This document shows, piece after piece, positions 19,917 to 31,376 of a DNA stretch of 64,000 nucleotides. A program made the position numbers and the translations under genes. Origin of the DNA: Setomelanomma holmii (Eukaryota; Ascomycota; Dothideomycetes; Pleosporales; Phaeosphaeriaceae). The DNA is taken from assembly GCA_010015745.1 (NCBI GenBank), contig ML978243.1:1-64000 (forward strand), given 5' to 3'. The notes under the pieces were generated by a model. That model was not told the DNA's origin, made no database searches, and was given only the letters and a program-made list of their open reading frames with translations. The number at the start of each line of letters is the position of its first letter. The first letter of the stretch is position 1.

Positions 19917-22520
19917 TGATTTGTTGGAGAAGCAGAAAATCAAATAAAATATGGAGGAGTGTGTATTTAAATGGCTGATGCGAATCAAATATTCAACAGG
20001 GCCATGATGCTAATCATGCTTTTTCTATGAGTCGAAGAAAGGGACTTGCGAGTGGTGAAAATTCTGCGTGGTGCGAAGTGCGGGGCTCAAAAAATTCGGC
20101 TGAATCTGGAACACGGTGCACTTTTCACACCGGCATGCACCAACATACGTATTCCAGTTGACAAGAACGAGATTCTAGTGCATGGTATGCGGTGCGATGC
20201 GCGAGGTTCATGTTCTTGGCCATCACAACATCTTCGTTCATGATTCCGTCACTGCGCATTCTCGAAGCTGTTGCGGCCGGCGAAGAGCGAATGCTTCAGG
20301 CGCTGGTAAACGCTTTTCTGCAAGAGGGAATGATGACAGACAGTGCACTGCACATGATGAGCGCGAAAACGTGCGTTGCGGTTGATATGTATACTGATTA
20401 ATCTCCGCCTGCAACCATAGACGACCTGACTGTAAGGGTCGTGTGCAAGCATTGCTGATAGCCTATCCCAGTCGTTCAGACCACACAGGACTTGCATCTT
20501 CCATAACACTAAGTTACATCGAATGTGTATTTTGCTGAAGATTCAGGATAATGTCGATGGTCCAGCGTGGAATTGATCGGTGCTCGTTGCTATCTCTTCC
20601 AAATGTCCATTAAGGGACCGAAAAAATCTAATACGGTCCTTTCCGTAGATAGACCTTACGGCATTAAGCACGACGATCGAGACTGAACAGATTGCGGCAT
20701 CTCCTCGAAGACAGAGAGATGCGAAGACACCGTATGCGCGTCTGTTCCAGGGGCTGTGTCTTGGCCACAGTGGGTGTCGCGCCTAAAATCTTGTCGCTTT
20801 ACCAAGCCTTCAGCCCGCCGTCGACTCCTACCAAGAGATCAGTGACTTCTTGGGATCTGCGCAAAAGTGGAGATCCTGGGGGAGACACCTGGCTGTGGGC
20901 CTTCTCCACCTCCTCGCAGAAGATCACTGTTGACAGTGCTTGGTACAGCTGGGCGATGGAATTCGAGATGACGAGGAACGTCGAACAGTACTGCGGCAAA
21001 AGGAGTGCTTGAGCAGCGCGAGAGCGGGAGATGAGACATATTAGCAGTACATGGTTTCTAAGACGTGCGAGACTTCCAGCGCAATAATCACGAGCTAAAT
21101 AGTCAAGGTGGAATGGGTCGTCATCATGGTGGAAGGGTTTGACGATCGGAGAGCAAGATGCCGGCGCCAAGGGCCGCGGCTCCTGAACCTCATCGCACCT
21201 GAACCTCCAGGGGCTCCTCCATCGCGACACCCATAGCTTCATCAACGCGCCTCTTTCAGCGTCTGCGACTCTATTATTGCTATCACTGCAAAGCTGGATT
21301 CCTATTCGTAAACGCTTGCCGATGCTGTGCTGTGATTGCATCGATTACTGCCCCGTGAGACAGGGTCAGGCAGGCCCGCGTCAGCCTCCCGCGTCCGATT
21401 CCCCATCCAGGACAAGCATTGAGCCTGGAGCTTAGGTTCAAAGATGCAGCACGCGGTCACTCTGTGCACAGATTGAGCGAATTGCCCGGTTGCCAAGGAT
21501 GAAGATGTCTCATGTTTGTACCAGTACTTGTTCAGAATAGGCAAGGTAGGGAAAGTCTTCGCCTGAGGACCAAAAGCAGCTACCACTGCAAACTGCGCGC
21601 TGCACATTTTGAGCCCACATCCTGGCCTCTCGGCGGAGAAAGCATCGTGCAGATCCACTTGGTCAAGACGGGCATCGTCGCGACGAAGGCTTCTCTGCCC
21701 GAAGCTCTATGCGCCAAGGCTAGCTCCTTGGAACATTCATCCCCAGATGAACGCTGTGGAGAAACGTCGCCAAGGTCCGCCGACTCGCCTGTTCACATAG
21801 CCGTGCCTGAGGGCCGGAGAACGATGCTCATCTGGGATGAAGATCATTCCGACTGACTCTTCACTGGACCTCCTTTCCTTGGCACCTCCAGCCTCGCGGG
21901 GAAATGACATCTCTGGGCATTCAGGCATGACCGGCCGGTCGTCTTGCGAACATGGTCGCCCACGGGTTGAAGTCTGGCCATGAAGAGAGGACTTGGCAGT
22001 ACTCTCGATGCTGGCTTCAAGTTGTGCCTGCGGTCTTTCTAGGAATATGTCGCGCATAACACATACGTTCGATTCTGAACATTTCATGTGACATGCTAAT
22101 TTTTAGGCACATACTGCGCTCCTGGTCTACCAAAAGCCTTGTTGCGCGACAGAGCGCTCAAAGAAGCACGAGAATAGCCCGCGCGTGTGCAAAGCATCAA
22201 CCATTCGCAAAGCTCCAGACCGTGGTCATTGCTCGATCATGTTAAAGACCACTCAGGTATAGCGCCGCGCCTGGTAACGTAGACCACGCTTTTTTCTCCT
22301 TGGCTCCGCATCACAAAAGTTTCGCACCTACCTCAAACAGCGGGACAAGCTTGGCAACGAGGGCTCCAGAGCAGAGACCTGCCAGGTCTGCCATGCTATG
22401 CTTGAGCCTTCTTGGCATGGCTTCAAAGAAGTTTCAACCTCACTCAAAACAGTGGGCCACTCTTGGCAAGTCACGATGCTAAGCGTCCAATATCAGAGCT
22501 TTCCTCGTGGTGGCACTGCA
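19917..22520. other. Long intergenic stretch, no convincing gene
   Basis: About 2.6 kb with many overlapping open frames of 60-180 codons on both strands, none with recognisable motifs or matching splice signals. The longest, minus 20799-21341, is Arg/Ser/Leu-rich and mirrored by plus-strand frames, so it looks like chance. I see no repeats. Confidence 0.4.
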
Positions 22521-22526
22521 TATAAG
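22521..22526 (+). promoter_or_regulatory. TATA box of second secreted-protein gene
   Basis: TATAAG at about 200 bp before the ATG at 22723, followed by CAGTCCGGTCACTCACTTC. That resembles the GAGTCTGGTCACTCA sequence in the leader region of the gene at 18740. The pair may share an ancestral or common promoter design. Confidence 0.5.
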
Positions 22527-22722
22527 ATGGGAATCAGCCCACTTATTCGATTCTTCAGTCCGGTCACTCACTTCACTTCCATACCACCCATTTACAGATC
22601 AGTCCTAGCGACTCGTTCTTTGTTCACTTTCGATCACATTTTTGTTCTTGAAGTCTATCTTCGCTTCGACTTAATATCCGAACCACCATCTTCGACATAT
22701 TCAAATCACCCAAAACATCAAG

Positions 22723-23361
22723 ATGCTTCCTCAACATGTCCTCCTCGCGCTTGTCGCCACCGTCGCTGCCGTCCCGCTTAACATCAACTTGGGTGCCTAC
22801 TCTCCTGCCCTGGTAGTCGGTGATGGCGAAATTGCGATCGGAGAAGCGAAATCAGCCTCAGAACTGATGGCTACATTGGCCTCGGGCAACGCCCAGGCTG
22901 CTGCCAACGGCAATGCTCAGCAAGGTCAGCAAGAGCAAGGCCAACAGGCCAAGGGTCAGGCTCAAGAACAACCAACTGAGGGTGAAGCAGCCAAACGTGC
23001 CCCGAACATGCTCCGTCGAGCCATCAGCGACTTCATCTCCAAGCGTGTTCCAGCTCCCGCCCCAGCGCCCGCCACCGATGACAAGCTTGCCGCTGTAGAG
23101 GCTGCCACAGAGTGGATCAAGCGCGATCTTCAAGGCTTCCAAGCTGCTCTCAACTACGCCCGCGAGGCCCTGAAGGACCAGCCCAAGGTCGAGCTTGGCT
23201 CACCCAATGCCGGCATCGGCATCCTCGTCAACCCCGGTGTCAACGTTCCCAAGGACAGCGCAGCAGCTGGTGTGCCCGCCGCAAAGGCAGCTAAGCGATC
23301 CGAAGTCTCCGAGGAGACCGAGAGCCCGAAGATGACACTCGTCGCCATCACCGAGGTATAA
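22723..23361 (+). CDS. Secreted protein with multiple Kex2-type dibasic sites
   Basis: A single-exon 212-residue protein starting with a signal peptide (MLPQHVLLALVATVAAVP). After a short conserved-looking piece comes a Gln/Asn/Ala/Gly-rich stretch (about 53-85), then a second segment. KR pairs lie at 91-92, 107-108, 133-134 and 191-192 and RR at 98-99, spaced so that cleavage by the Golgi protease Kex2 would release several peptides. There are no cysteines, so products would not be disulfide-bonded. The layout resembles Kex2-processed repeat-type secreted proteins of fungi, but the peptides are not repeats of each other. Function is unknown; a wall, adhesion or signalling role is a guess. 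The reading frame is intact and preceded by a good promoter. Confidence 0.8.
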   Translation: MLPQHVLLALVATVAAVPLNINLGAYSPALVVGDGEIAIGEAKSASELMATLASGNAQAAANGNAQQGQQEQGQQAKGQAQEQPTEGEAAKRAPNMLRRAISDFISKRVPAPAPAPATDDKLAAVEAATEWIKRDLQGFQAALNYAREALKDQPKVELGSPNAGIGILVNPGVNVPKDSAAAGVPAAKAAKRSEVSEETESPKMTLVAITEV

Positions 23362-23496
23362 TTTTTACTCAATATCCTGCAAGATATGAAAACATTCCCT
23401 TTGTTACGACTGTCAAGATACACTCGGGCGCGTTGTGGAGCACTTAGGCGTTGTAAAATTAGAGTTTTGCTGTATTCTCTACTGTTTGTGGGGCAT

Positions 23497-23690
23497 CCAA
23501 CACCGCTGCTTTGCCTGGAGAGGTGTGGGTAGGCACTCGGAAGCTCAACACCGCTGCTCCGAAGGGAGACGTGCGGGTAGACTTCGAGATGCTAAACACC
23601 ACTGCTCCAGGTGAAGACGTGTGGGTAGAGTCCTGGCGTTCAACACCGCGGCTTCGTGGGCAAGATGTGCGGGTAAACGTCGAAAGCGTT
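23497..23690. repeat. Degenerate 48-bp tandem repeat, four units
   Basis: The phrase AACACCGCTGCT (or a one- or two-base variant) recurs near 23498, 23546, 23594 and 23642, each followed about 15-20 bases later by GTGTGGGTAG or GTGCGGGTA. The period is 48 bp, a multiple of three. Both strands stay open across it, but no start, family or flanking exon is convincing. It is a minisatellite in the 3' flank of the secreted-protein gene. Confidence 0.8.
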
Positions 23691-23699
23691 GTGGTAGCC

Positions 23700-24571
23700 A
23701 GATTCGAAGTGTGGTAGATTCCAATACATGAAATGTGATCAAAAGTCAGCAATATTACCATTTCTTCTATACACCTTCAGTGACTACTCATCCAATTCGC
23801 TTACATCTTCTTTCTCGAACACCGCACTAATCCCATCCGAACTTCCCAGATTTCTTCGCCCACAAACGCATTTTATCATTCCAAATCATCACCCACCGTA
23901 CGCGCAATCCCCTCTACAAATCCCACATCCCAACATGATGTCACCATTAAGCCTCAGCCAAGTATCAGTGAAGTCTCAGCGACGTCTTGTGCGATCTTGG
24001 CATCGAGCGCGGAACGTGAAACGCGAGGCTACATGAGCGGAGGAGCTGGTGGCTCGAGCGCGCGCGTGGGAAGCGCGAATGTCAACACAACTTCTTCGAT
24101 CTGGACGAAAGTCATGTGTACGAAGTGAGGATTGTATAAGCGGACTCATTTGATGTCTTGGTGAGTCTCGAAGGAGCAAAAGCACATTTGCGCACAAGAT
24201 GTGTACTCTTCAACACGCTTTGGAGACATGTACCGAACTTCATTCCGCAGCATACGTCAAAATATTACCCAAGTTGCTTATACATTGCGGGCCGAGGACC
24301 ACGAACAACATCAGGATACATGGGAAAGAGTAAGATCTCCTGAATGCCAAGCGTTTGATCGCCCGGGTGGATAGTAGCCGTTGGGTGGGGTGGTCTCTGT
24401 GCGGAGAGATGATAGCGAGGCAACAGGTCAGCTCTTTGTATTCGGGCTTCTGTGCAGTAAATCATGAGCCTGATAACATGCTCTTGGCGGTACTTCTTTT
24501 CGTGAGAGGCACTCTCGATACCATAACATACCCCAAGCTTCCACAGCAGCTACTTCGGGTACGGCACGTGA
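23700..24571. other. Intergenic, no gene seen
   Basis: About 870 bp between the minisatellite and the stop codon of the FAD oxidase gene. Short overlapping frames only. Confidence 0.45.
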
Positions 24572-26137
24572 TCACAGTCCCGGCGCTCCACCGAACTTAA
24601 AGTAGCCTGATCTCAACTTCTGGAAGACTCCCTCAGGATCATACTTCTCCGCAATCGCCTTGAGCTGATTGTAGTTCTCCTCGCCATATCCCTTCAATAC
24701 GTCCTGGTGCGCCGAGGCATAGTTCATGTATATGTAATCCACATACAGCTCGCGTCTTTTGCCTTCTGTGATCGCCAAATCAAAGATCTTCTTCACCATA
24801 CTCATCACGACCTCATCGTCCTTCTCGTCGCACCACGCGCTCGGCATCAGGACGTTCAGGTATGGTGCTTCTTCCGGCTTCAGCGACAAGCAATTTCCGC
24901 CATTGCGCTGCATCAGCGTGACAGCTTCCTTGGTGATGAATTGTAGAAGCAGAATGCATCCTTGTTTCGTCTCGAAGCTCTCTCCATTGTCTTCCATCTC
25001 TTCCCAAAACATGTCGGCGAGCCAAGAGACAAAGTTCGAATCGAACTTGAAAGTGTGGTTTGTGTAATTCTGGCGATGGTCTTTGACGTTGACTTCTGCG
25101 ATTTCGTGAACCATGTCTGCCATACTGCGCACCTTTGCAGTCTTGCCGATGCTCGGAATGGAAAGATATGGTTGCAAGACTTTTGCGTCTGGATGAGGGT
25201 CCGCATACATTGCTAAAGCTGACATCAGTTTCTTCCCTTTCGAGTTTACAATCGACAGCCAGGTCGCAGCTTTCGGATCGCCGTGGTTCGAGTAGGTGTT
25301 GAAGGCCTTGATGACAGCGTCTTTGTGTTCGTAGTCATAGAACATGCTCCCAGCGAAGATGTCGGTCTGCGGGAATGTCTCGTAGTCGAAGCGTGTGACT
25401 ATGCCGAAGTTTGGACCTCCGCCGCGAAGGGCCCAGAACAGGTCGGGATAGCTCTCGTAGGTCACATTGAGGATCTCTCCATCGGCGGTGACGAGCTCAT
25501 AGTTGCGCACGTTATCGCAACCCCAGCCCTGTGCAGACGCGAAGAATGATATGCCACCTCCTAACGTGTAGCCTCCTGCGCCTACATCACCAGCTCGACC
25601 ACCTGCAACTCCGACGCCATATTTGTCTAATTCTTTGAAGACATATTCCCACCGGTTGCCAGCGCCAATTGATGCGATGCTTTTATTCTCGTTGAGGACA
25701 ACGCCATTGAGGTTGGCCAGATCGATAGTCACTCCGCCGTCTGCGCTTGATGCACCTCTCATGGCGGCGTGGCCACCACTCTTGACGGAGAACTTGCATT
25801 GCGCAGCACGACACAAAATCAGCGCGACGGCAACCTCTTGCGCCGAAGCAGGTTGAAACACCAGCGATGGATTTGCTTCGCGCTGGTGCATTGACCAGTA
25901 AGATTGTTTCCATAGTTGCTGCTCGAGAGAACTGGAGATGACGCGCTTGGGGTATAACTTTGACAGCACATCGTTCTACGGAATGTCAGCTTAGCTATAT
26001 CAAAGTCCTCCATGGAGCTGCGAATGCGCATGTCGACGTACCACGCTCTTCACGTCTTGGGGTATTTCGTCCATGCGAACTTCGTGTTTGGCTAGCGCCT
26101 TTGCCGCGTCGAACTGGGGCTGTTGACTCGATCCCAT
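24572..26137 (-). CDS. Berberine-bridge-type FAD-linked oxidoreductase
   Basis: Exons 26137-26042 and 25975-24572, joined over a 66-bp intron (GTACGT...CCGTAG), give 499 residues. The PCMH/FAD_binding_4 domain is at about 65-240, and the C-terminal BBE motif (YMNYASAHQDVLKGYGEENYNQLKAIAEKYDPEGVF, read in two parts) lies near the end. SVKSGGHAAMRG carries the histidine that covalently binds FAD. The second region GDVGAGGYTLGGG lacks the cysteine used for double attachment in classic berberine-bridge enzymes, so single attachment is expected. There is no signal peptide, so it is probably intracellular, unlike many secreted relatives. Such enzymes oxidise sugars or secondary metabolites. No biosynthetic backbone gene lies nearby. 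Confidence 0.92.
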
Positions 26138-26801
26138 GATTGCAACTCCACAAGAAATTTCGCTTACAAGGAGCAACGAAGCTACCTTATACTTTATGGA
26201 CCCTGCAGATCCGACACCTCGTACACTTGCCTCCTAAATAAAAGTGCATACTATCTGCGGGCCTGAAGGTAATAGTCGGGCCATCGCAACGAATGAGATG
26301 CCACTGTGCCCTACTGTTGCACATAAGCGCTAACGAATTGTGATTCGGGTTCCGGTCTGAGTAGGGCGATGCAGCACGTAAGCATGCGATAAACCAATCA
26401 GGAGATTTGGCAAGGGAGTAGCAAATGGTTGCTTTAGTTGAGTGAAGGTTTGTAAGTGGCGAGTAAAACGATTTCTGGGGTGTGTGGAGAACGAGAAGAT
26501 GCAGGTACGTCCGTGGGCGTCACAGGCGCTAGTGCGGGGTAGGAACACATTGGCGTGAATGAAGCGGTCAACCTGACTCCTCCACTCAATTCTTCTCCAC
26601 TACTTTGAGGTAATTGTAAAGGTCTTACATTACTGTGACACAGGCCACACACAACTTGGGAGGTATGACAACCCAATAAGTACTGCCCACAGTCCATGGC
26701 ATGGTCGGAATTTTGGCATATGAATCTTAGAGTCGCTGAGCAAATCGTCCGGGTTGACGATATTGCCATTGGACAAACTGATCCTCTACAAATTCCTTCT
26801 T
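26138..26801. other. Intergenic, no gene seen
   Basis: Promoter side of the FAD oxidase gene. Nothing protein-like on either strand. Confidence 0.45.
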
Positions 26802-27152
26802 CTAAACACCCTCACCATCTTTCCTCTTCGTCCGAAGTATAGCGGGTACACCATTCTCCAACTCACCGGGCCTATACAGCCTGATACCCTCCTTCTTCTT
26901 ACATTCCCCACCCTGCTCAGTTTCTTCCTCTTCAGTCTTGCCAGTCGACGTTTCGTCTTCATTCTTCACCTCCGTACCTCTACTTTGTGGCCGATAGTTC
27001 AGTATATGCGGCTTGTCTCCTGCGGTGGGCACGCCAGTAAGATTGTATGGTTCCGGGACCTTGGACGTAGCCTCTTTCGCAGCTACTTCACCTCGATAAT
27101 TAGCGTAGTGGTGCGATACGGGGTTTTGATTGTCGGTCTTGTCGGTGGGCAT
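26802..27152 (-). CDS. Hypothetical hydrophilic protein
   Basis: From its first ATG this frame gives about 116 residues, rich in Glu, Lys, Thr and Pro, with the patch NPVSHHYANYRGEVAAKEATSK and an acidic run TEEEETEQ. It has no hydrophobic segment or known domain and is probably disordered. No intron is needed. It could be a real small fungal protein or a fragment of a longer one, and I do not recognise a family. Confidence 0.35.
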   Translation of the reverse strand: MPTDKTDNQNPVSHHYANYRGEVAAKEATSKVPEPYNLTGVPTAGDKPHILNYRPQSRGTEVKNEDETSTGKTEEEETEQGGECKKKEGIRLYRPGELENGVPAILRTKRKDGEGV

Positions 27153-27452
27153 GACGATTTGGGAATGAGAAGACAACGGATGACTGATTACAAGTTGCTG
27201 TTGTTATGTGGACAAGAAATCATCGAGGCTGAAGATCGCATTTATACTGCACATTGACTCAACGCGTAAGAACAGGATGTGGGAGTCGCAATCGCGTGGA
27301 TTATGAGTAGGTATGATTCATTCAGCAGTGTAGTCATGAATGTTGAAATGCATCTCGAGAATCGGATAACACCATCTGACGGTGTTGACAGGTCGGTGTC
27401 GGTGCACTGCACATACACACGCCTTCTGAACCTTGGTTCGAAGACTTCAAAG

Positions 27453-27740
27453 TCAATGCCAGAATTGCTGTTCCTCCTCACCAGCCCGGAAGCCACACTC
27501 ATCCTCCTTGGCGTTTGCATCCTCTACCTCCTGCTCTTTGGCTTTCGCACGCTTCGAACCTGGCAGTCCATACTCCTCATCCTCCTCTGCGACCGCGGCT
27601 CGTTTCTTCGCCATTAATTTTGCCTTTGCTAGAGCAGCTGGTTTCGGCACTGGAAAAGGTCTATAATCTCAAAGGACGTTCTCCTTAGCTGCACGATGCC
27701 TTCGCGCCGGGTTCCGCTTCGGCAAAGGCGGTGCATCAAC
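27453..27740 (-). other. Lysine/glutamate-rich coding-like remnant
   Basis: Two minus-strand frames together read like a charged nuclear-type protein. ENDDEVDAPPLPKRNPARRH ends in a TGA near 27670, then in another frame PKPAALAKAKLMAKKRAAVA runs to an acidic stretch AEEDEEYG and a SKRAKAKEQEVED piece. They may be exons or a frameshifted relic. Neither has a good start codon and no family is recognised. Confidence 0.25.
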
Positions 27741-27914
27741 TTCGTCGTCGTTCTCTCGTCAATATCAGGAGGGTCATCAAAGAATGCATCGTGACTATGA
27801 CCTCGGTTGTGCCTGACGGCATGCACTCTTATCTCCGATGGGTATCATGAGGTCATAAAGTCGTTGCGTCGTCGATGTCGTTTGATGTATTGATGTTGTA
27901 AATAGTGCTGGTGT

Positions 27915-28466
27915 TCAGCTTCCCTTCTTCGTTCCCTCGAGTGATTTGCCATTGTCTGCACGTTGACATACACTGTTGTATGTCGCGAGGCACCTGTCTG
28001 CGCATTGGTCATACTCCTTCGTCAAGATATAGCTGACACGGTCGACATGTTGCTTGCGACACTCATCGATGCAAGGTGATGCGTCGAGGTAGAGGTTGCA
28101 GCACTGCGCATCACCAATTTTCTTGGTGCAGAACTCTCCTCTTGACGTTTTTTGCCCTCGAATGCGCGTAGTGATTGAAGCCATGAAGTCGTCGGTGGCG
28201 TGAGTGAAGCTCGGTACGAGGTGGTAGAAGAAGATCGGGATGCAGAGTAGTAGCAGAAATGTGGTGATGACAGGTCGGTAGCGTGACTTTTGTGGCGTGC
28301 TGAAGTTGAGCACGCGCATCTCGGATTTCAATTCCCACATGTGCTTTTTAGATCCCAACACTTTTCTTCTTCTTGCTTCTGCTCGATGAGCGCCCCGAAG
28401 TCTGAAGGTGCTCTGGTATCGTTCAGGCGTCAGATGCGGGGACACAGCTGTCTTATGTGAGTGCAT
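27915..28466 (-). CDS. Single-pass membrane protein with cysteine-rich lumenal/extracellular domain
   Basis: The first ATG gives 183 residues; a later Met at 28319 (MRVLNFSTPQKSRY) is also a plausible start. One transmembrane helix (VITTFLLLLCIPIFFYHLV) follows a basic segment, suggesting a type II signal-anchor with the C-terminus outside the cytosol. The last 75 residues contain eight cysteines (FCTKK, QCCNLY, PCIDEC, QCADRC, SVCQ), fitting four disulfides. I do not recognise a named family. It is not interrupted. The neighbours do not suggest a function. Confidence 0.6.
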   Translation of the reverse strand: MHSHKTAVSPHLTPERYQSTFRLRGAHRAEARRRKVLGSKKHMWELKSEMRVLNFSTPQKSRYRPVITTFLLLLCIPIFFYHLVPSFTHATDDFMASITTRIRGQKTSRGEFCTKKIGDAQCCNLYLDASPCIDECRKQHVDRVSYILTKEYDQCADRCLATYNSVCQRADNGKSLEGTKKGS

Positions 28467-29691
28467 GCGCGGCGTTGCTGCGGCTGAGCTGAGTCGCGAC
28501 TGGTGGAACGCAGAGCTAGTGAACACGAACTACCTCAAATTGCGATGAAGATAGGTCCGGGGCTAACAAATATGAGAAGGTCCGAGTAGGTACAAGAGTC
28601 TTGAACCAAGAAAGTTTGAGAACTCGGATGCAGCGGCAGTGGTCAGATGCCGTGCATTTCTATCATGCGTTGAAGGCCACTGCAGGACCATGCGTGCATG
28701 CCATGACCTTTCAAGACGGGAGGCGGCAGCGCTAACGTCGGTTAGTGTGGTGGAGCTGTGGCTCTGTTGCGGCTGGGGAAAGCGAAAAGATGCACGCTGC
28801 CTGCCTGATGAGTGCGAACATCATGAAGGGCGCTGGCGGACAACACCGGGTTAGGGGCAAGTCCAATCGCGACTCGAGAGAGTAAGCTCTAGGCGTCTCA
28901 CTGCCGTGAAGAGAATGCATGAAAGCCCCGAATGGCTGCCGAGGACCAATCACGAGCATGCAGAAACCTAATCCCGTTAGAAGTCCACGAGAGTTCGTGG
29001 CTCGAGCGTCAGAGTTTGGGATCAGACACGGAGTGTGTAAGAGTTTCAGGATGTTAGCGCAGCTTTCGGCAGCCACCACCAACCTGTACCACGCGGGCTT
29101 ATGATGCCGTTGTAGCGCGAACGATGATGTGGGAATTGCTTGTATTCTCAAGTTCCGAACTTGCTTGCCCCAAGCGTAAGGCTGCAAGGCGTTAGGCGGG
29201 CGATCTGTTGCTATTTGTAGACCTTTTGCTTGTTCAAGAGTAAAAAGGTGTGATAGTGAACTTCATGTCGCAAGAACTTCTGACGCGAGTTGCGGTCTTT
29301 GATGAAACGGAGAGTGTTCGTATCGTCGCCGTCCAGTCTGCAGAATGCCTCAGTATGCGACCCACGAGCCCACTAAAGAGCTTGGAACCTTGCGAAGTCA
29401 CCGAACGCGCGGTCCGTAAGGCATTTCCCATTGGGAAAATAGCCGAACAGCCCTATGAGGGAAGTAAGCGAACCCCGTGATCAAATGTGGACGTCCTGAT
29501 CGATGGAGTTGTTTCAGATTTGAGGTGCAATGGGTCTTGTACCAAATGGTGCTGCCACCAATGCTGGCGCTCTCGCGTCAAAGCAAATAACTGTGCGCCT
29601 TGAAATGCTAACCCCCTGTCTTTACGAGCGAAGACGCTTTCCGAGTCTAGTATGCAAGACGAAATCGGTCTGCTTGGTCGGCGGAATGAGT
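28467..29691. other. Intergenic, no convincing gene
   Basis: Overlapping short frames on both strands without motifs. The right end is the 3' flank of the ZIP transporter gene. Confidence 0.4.
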
Positions 29692-31127
29692 CTAAGACCA
29701 GGAAATCCTACAGGAGTTAGCTCGCATTACCCGCTAAAGATGGTATTGGTCTACTCACGCAAGCATTATGCCAGCGCCAGTGAACATGGCCGCGAATTGG
29801 GTCAACGTCTTCCTGAGCTCCTGGCCTTTGTTCGGGCCAGTCTCGAGCAGCTCTGGAATGACGGCAACTGTGCCGACATAGAGGAAGGTGCCAGCGGTGA
29901 AGGGAAGGAGCATGTCTCCCCACTGGAGACTTGTGCCCATCAGTCCCGGCCCATTTACTTTGGCGGACGCAGAATTGCCGCCAAACTCCTGCACTGCAAT
30001 GCCAATACAGGTTCCGATGAAGGCGCCAACAGCTGTGACAAACTGCGCGCCCATAGCGGCACGCTTGCTGAAGCCTGACTGGATAAGCAACGCAAAGTCG
30101 CCGACTTCGTGCGGGATCTCATGGAAGAAGACGGCAACAGTTGTGGTTGCTCCGATGGTGGGCGAGGCATAGAAAGAGGAGCTGAGGGCTAGCCCATCCG
30201 TGATGTTGTGCGTGAAGTCGGCAATGAGGTTGAGATAGCCACCAAGCTTCACGCTGGCATTGATCTCTTTCTCGCTTTCCACTGTAGCTGGTGCAGTGGT
30301 GCCATCTGCAGCGGGCTTGCGCGCACGAAGCGAGTCTTTGGACCCGTTGGCGTCGGCTCCTGTGGCCTTTGCACTGGCCTCGACTTTTTCGTGCGAGTGC
30401 CCGTGTGAGTGGTCGTGACCGCCCTCGCCGCCAGTCGCGATCCTCAATCCCTTGTCCATGGCCACGAATGTCACGAAGCCCACCATGATGGCCACGCCCA
30501 GCAGCAGATTCTTGTTGGGCTCCACCATGACAAACTTCACCTTGTCGGGCTCGTCCTCGCCGAGAAAGATCTCAGGCAGGAGGTGGAAGAGGGTGTCACC
30601 CAGCAGCCCGCCGACGGCAAAGGCTACCATGACGGACAGCGATGACGGGTCGATGTTCGGCGGGCATAGTGCGAGGAGGAAGTTGGGCGGGCCGGAGATG
30701 TATAGTGTCGCGAGGAGAGCATTGACAGCGGGGCTGCCCGGGAAGAGGAAAGCGAAGATCTGGGAGGTGAGGGACGACGTGGTGGGGTTGGACGTCACTT
30801 TGTGCTGGTTGAGGGCTTGCACGAGTGGGCAGTCCTAGTAGACGCAATTAGCACGGTTACCACTGTGAGCACGCGACATCGCAGTACTCGACGTATAGTG
30901 CGCTCTATCAGCTCTATGCAGTCAATACGTTACAGGTATAGACCAATGACAGCACCAGACACAGTGAATGCATAACATACCTGCAATTGCTCTTCAATCT
31001 CATGCACGCTCAAGCTCCCCACCGGCACATCCGTCTCACCCTTGACAGCTGCAGCGGTCACATTCCATGCTAGGACTCCAACAAAGATGGCCAAGGACAG
31101 CAGGGTCCTGTTGCGACGCGACACCAT
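29692..31127 (-). CDS. ZIP-family zinc transporter (ZIP7/KE4/Yke4-like)
   Basis: Exons 31127-30981, 30834-29759 and 29707-29692 give 412 residues. A first exon encodes a signal-anchor-like start (MVSRRNRTLLSLAIFVGVL), and the last exon adds only ISWS after GIMLA. The intron ends are GTATGT...CTAG and GTGAGT...GCTAACTCCTGTAG. ZIP hallmarks are GDTLFHLLPEIF in an early helix, a histidine-rich cytosolic loop (GGHDHSHGHSHEK), HNITDG in helix 4 and HEIPHEVGDFA in helix 5, which form the metal site. Yke4/ZIP7 relatives sit in the ER/Golgi membrane and move zinc toward the cytosol. Without the tiny third exon the frame would end at TGA inside the donor site, so this exon decides the C-terminus. Confidence 0.92.
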
Positions 31128-31376
31128 GATGGACGCGCGTGGACTGAGGCAGTTAGGAAACCCTTGACCTGGAAATAGAGTGCGTGGGCCAGGGAAGCTG
31201 TGACGTTTCAGGGGTGTGCTGATGAGCCCGCAGTTTCGGCTGCGCGACTGCACCGCTTTATCGATAAGCTAGCGCCGACTCCAAAAATTTGGAGACATTG
31301 TGACCGGCTTCAACCAGGACTGTCGCAGAACAACACCAAACACAAATACCCGTCCAAAGTTCTAGAACAATACAAG
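31128..31376. promoter_or_regulatory. Divergent promoter, ZIP transporter / NOP16
   Basis: Only about 250 bp separate the ATG of the minus-strand zinc transporter (31127) from the ATG of NOP16 (31377). Both promoters and 5' leaders must share this interval. No TATA box is evident. Confidence 0.6.

Noticed and set aside
20799..21341. A 180-codon minus-strand open frame
   Set aside because: Composition is unlike protein, other long frames mirror it, and no motif or splice partner is present.
23497..23690. Regular 48-bp repeats that could suggest a CRISPR array
   Set aside because: Units are degenerate and contiguous without unique spacers, and the genome is clearly eukaryotic. It is a minisatellite.
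29530..30078. A plus-strand frame across the zinc transporter
   Set aside because: It is antisense to conserved ZIP helices and has no protein-like features.
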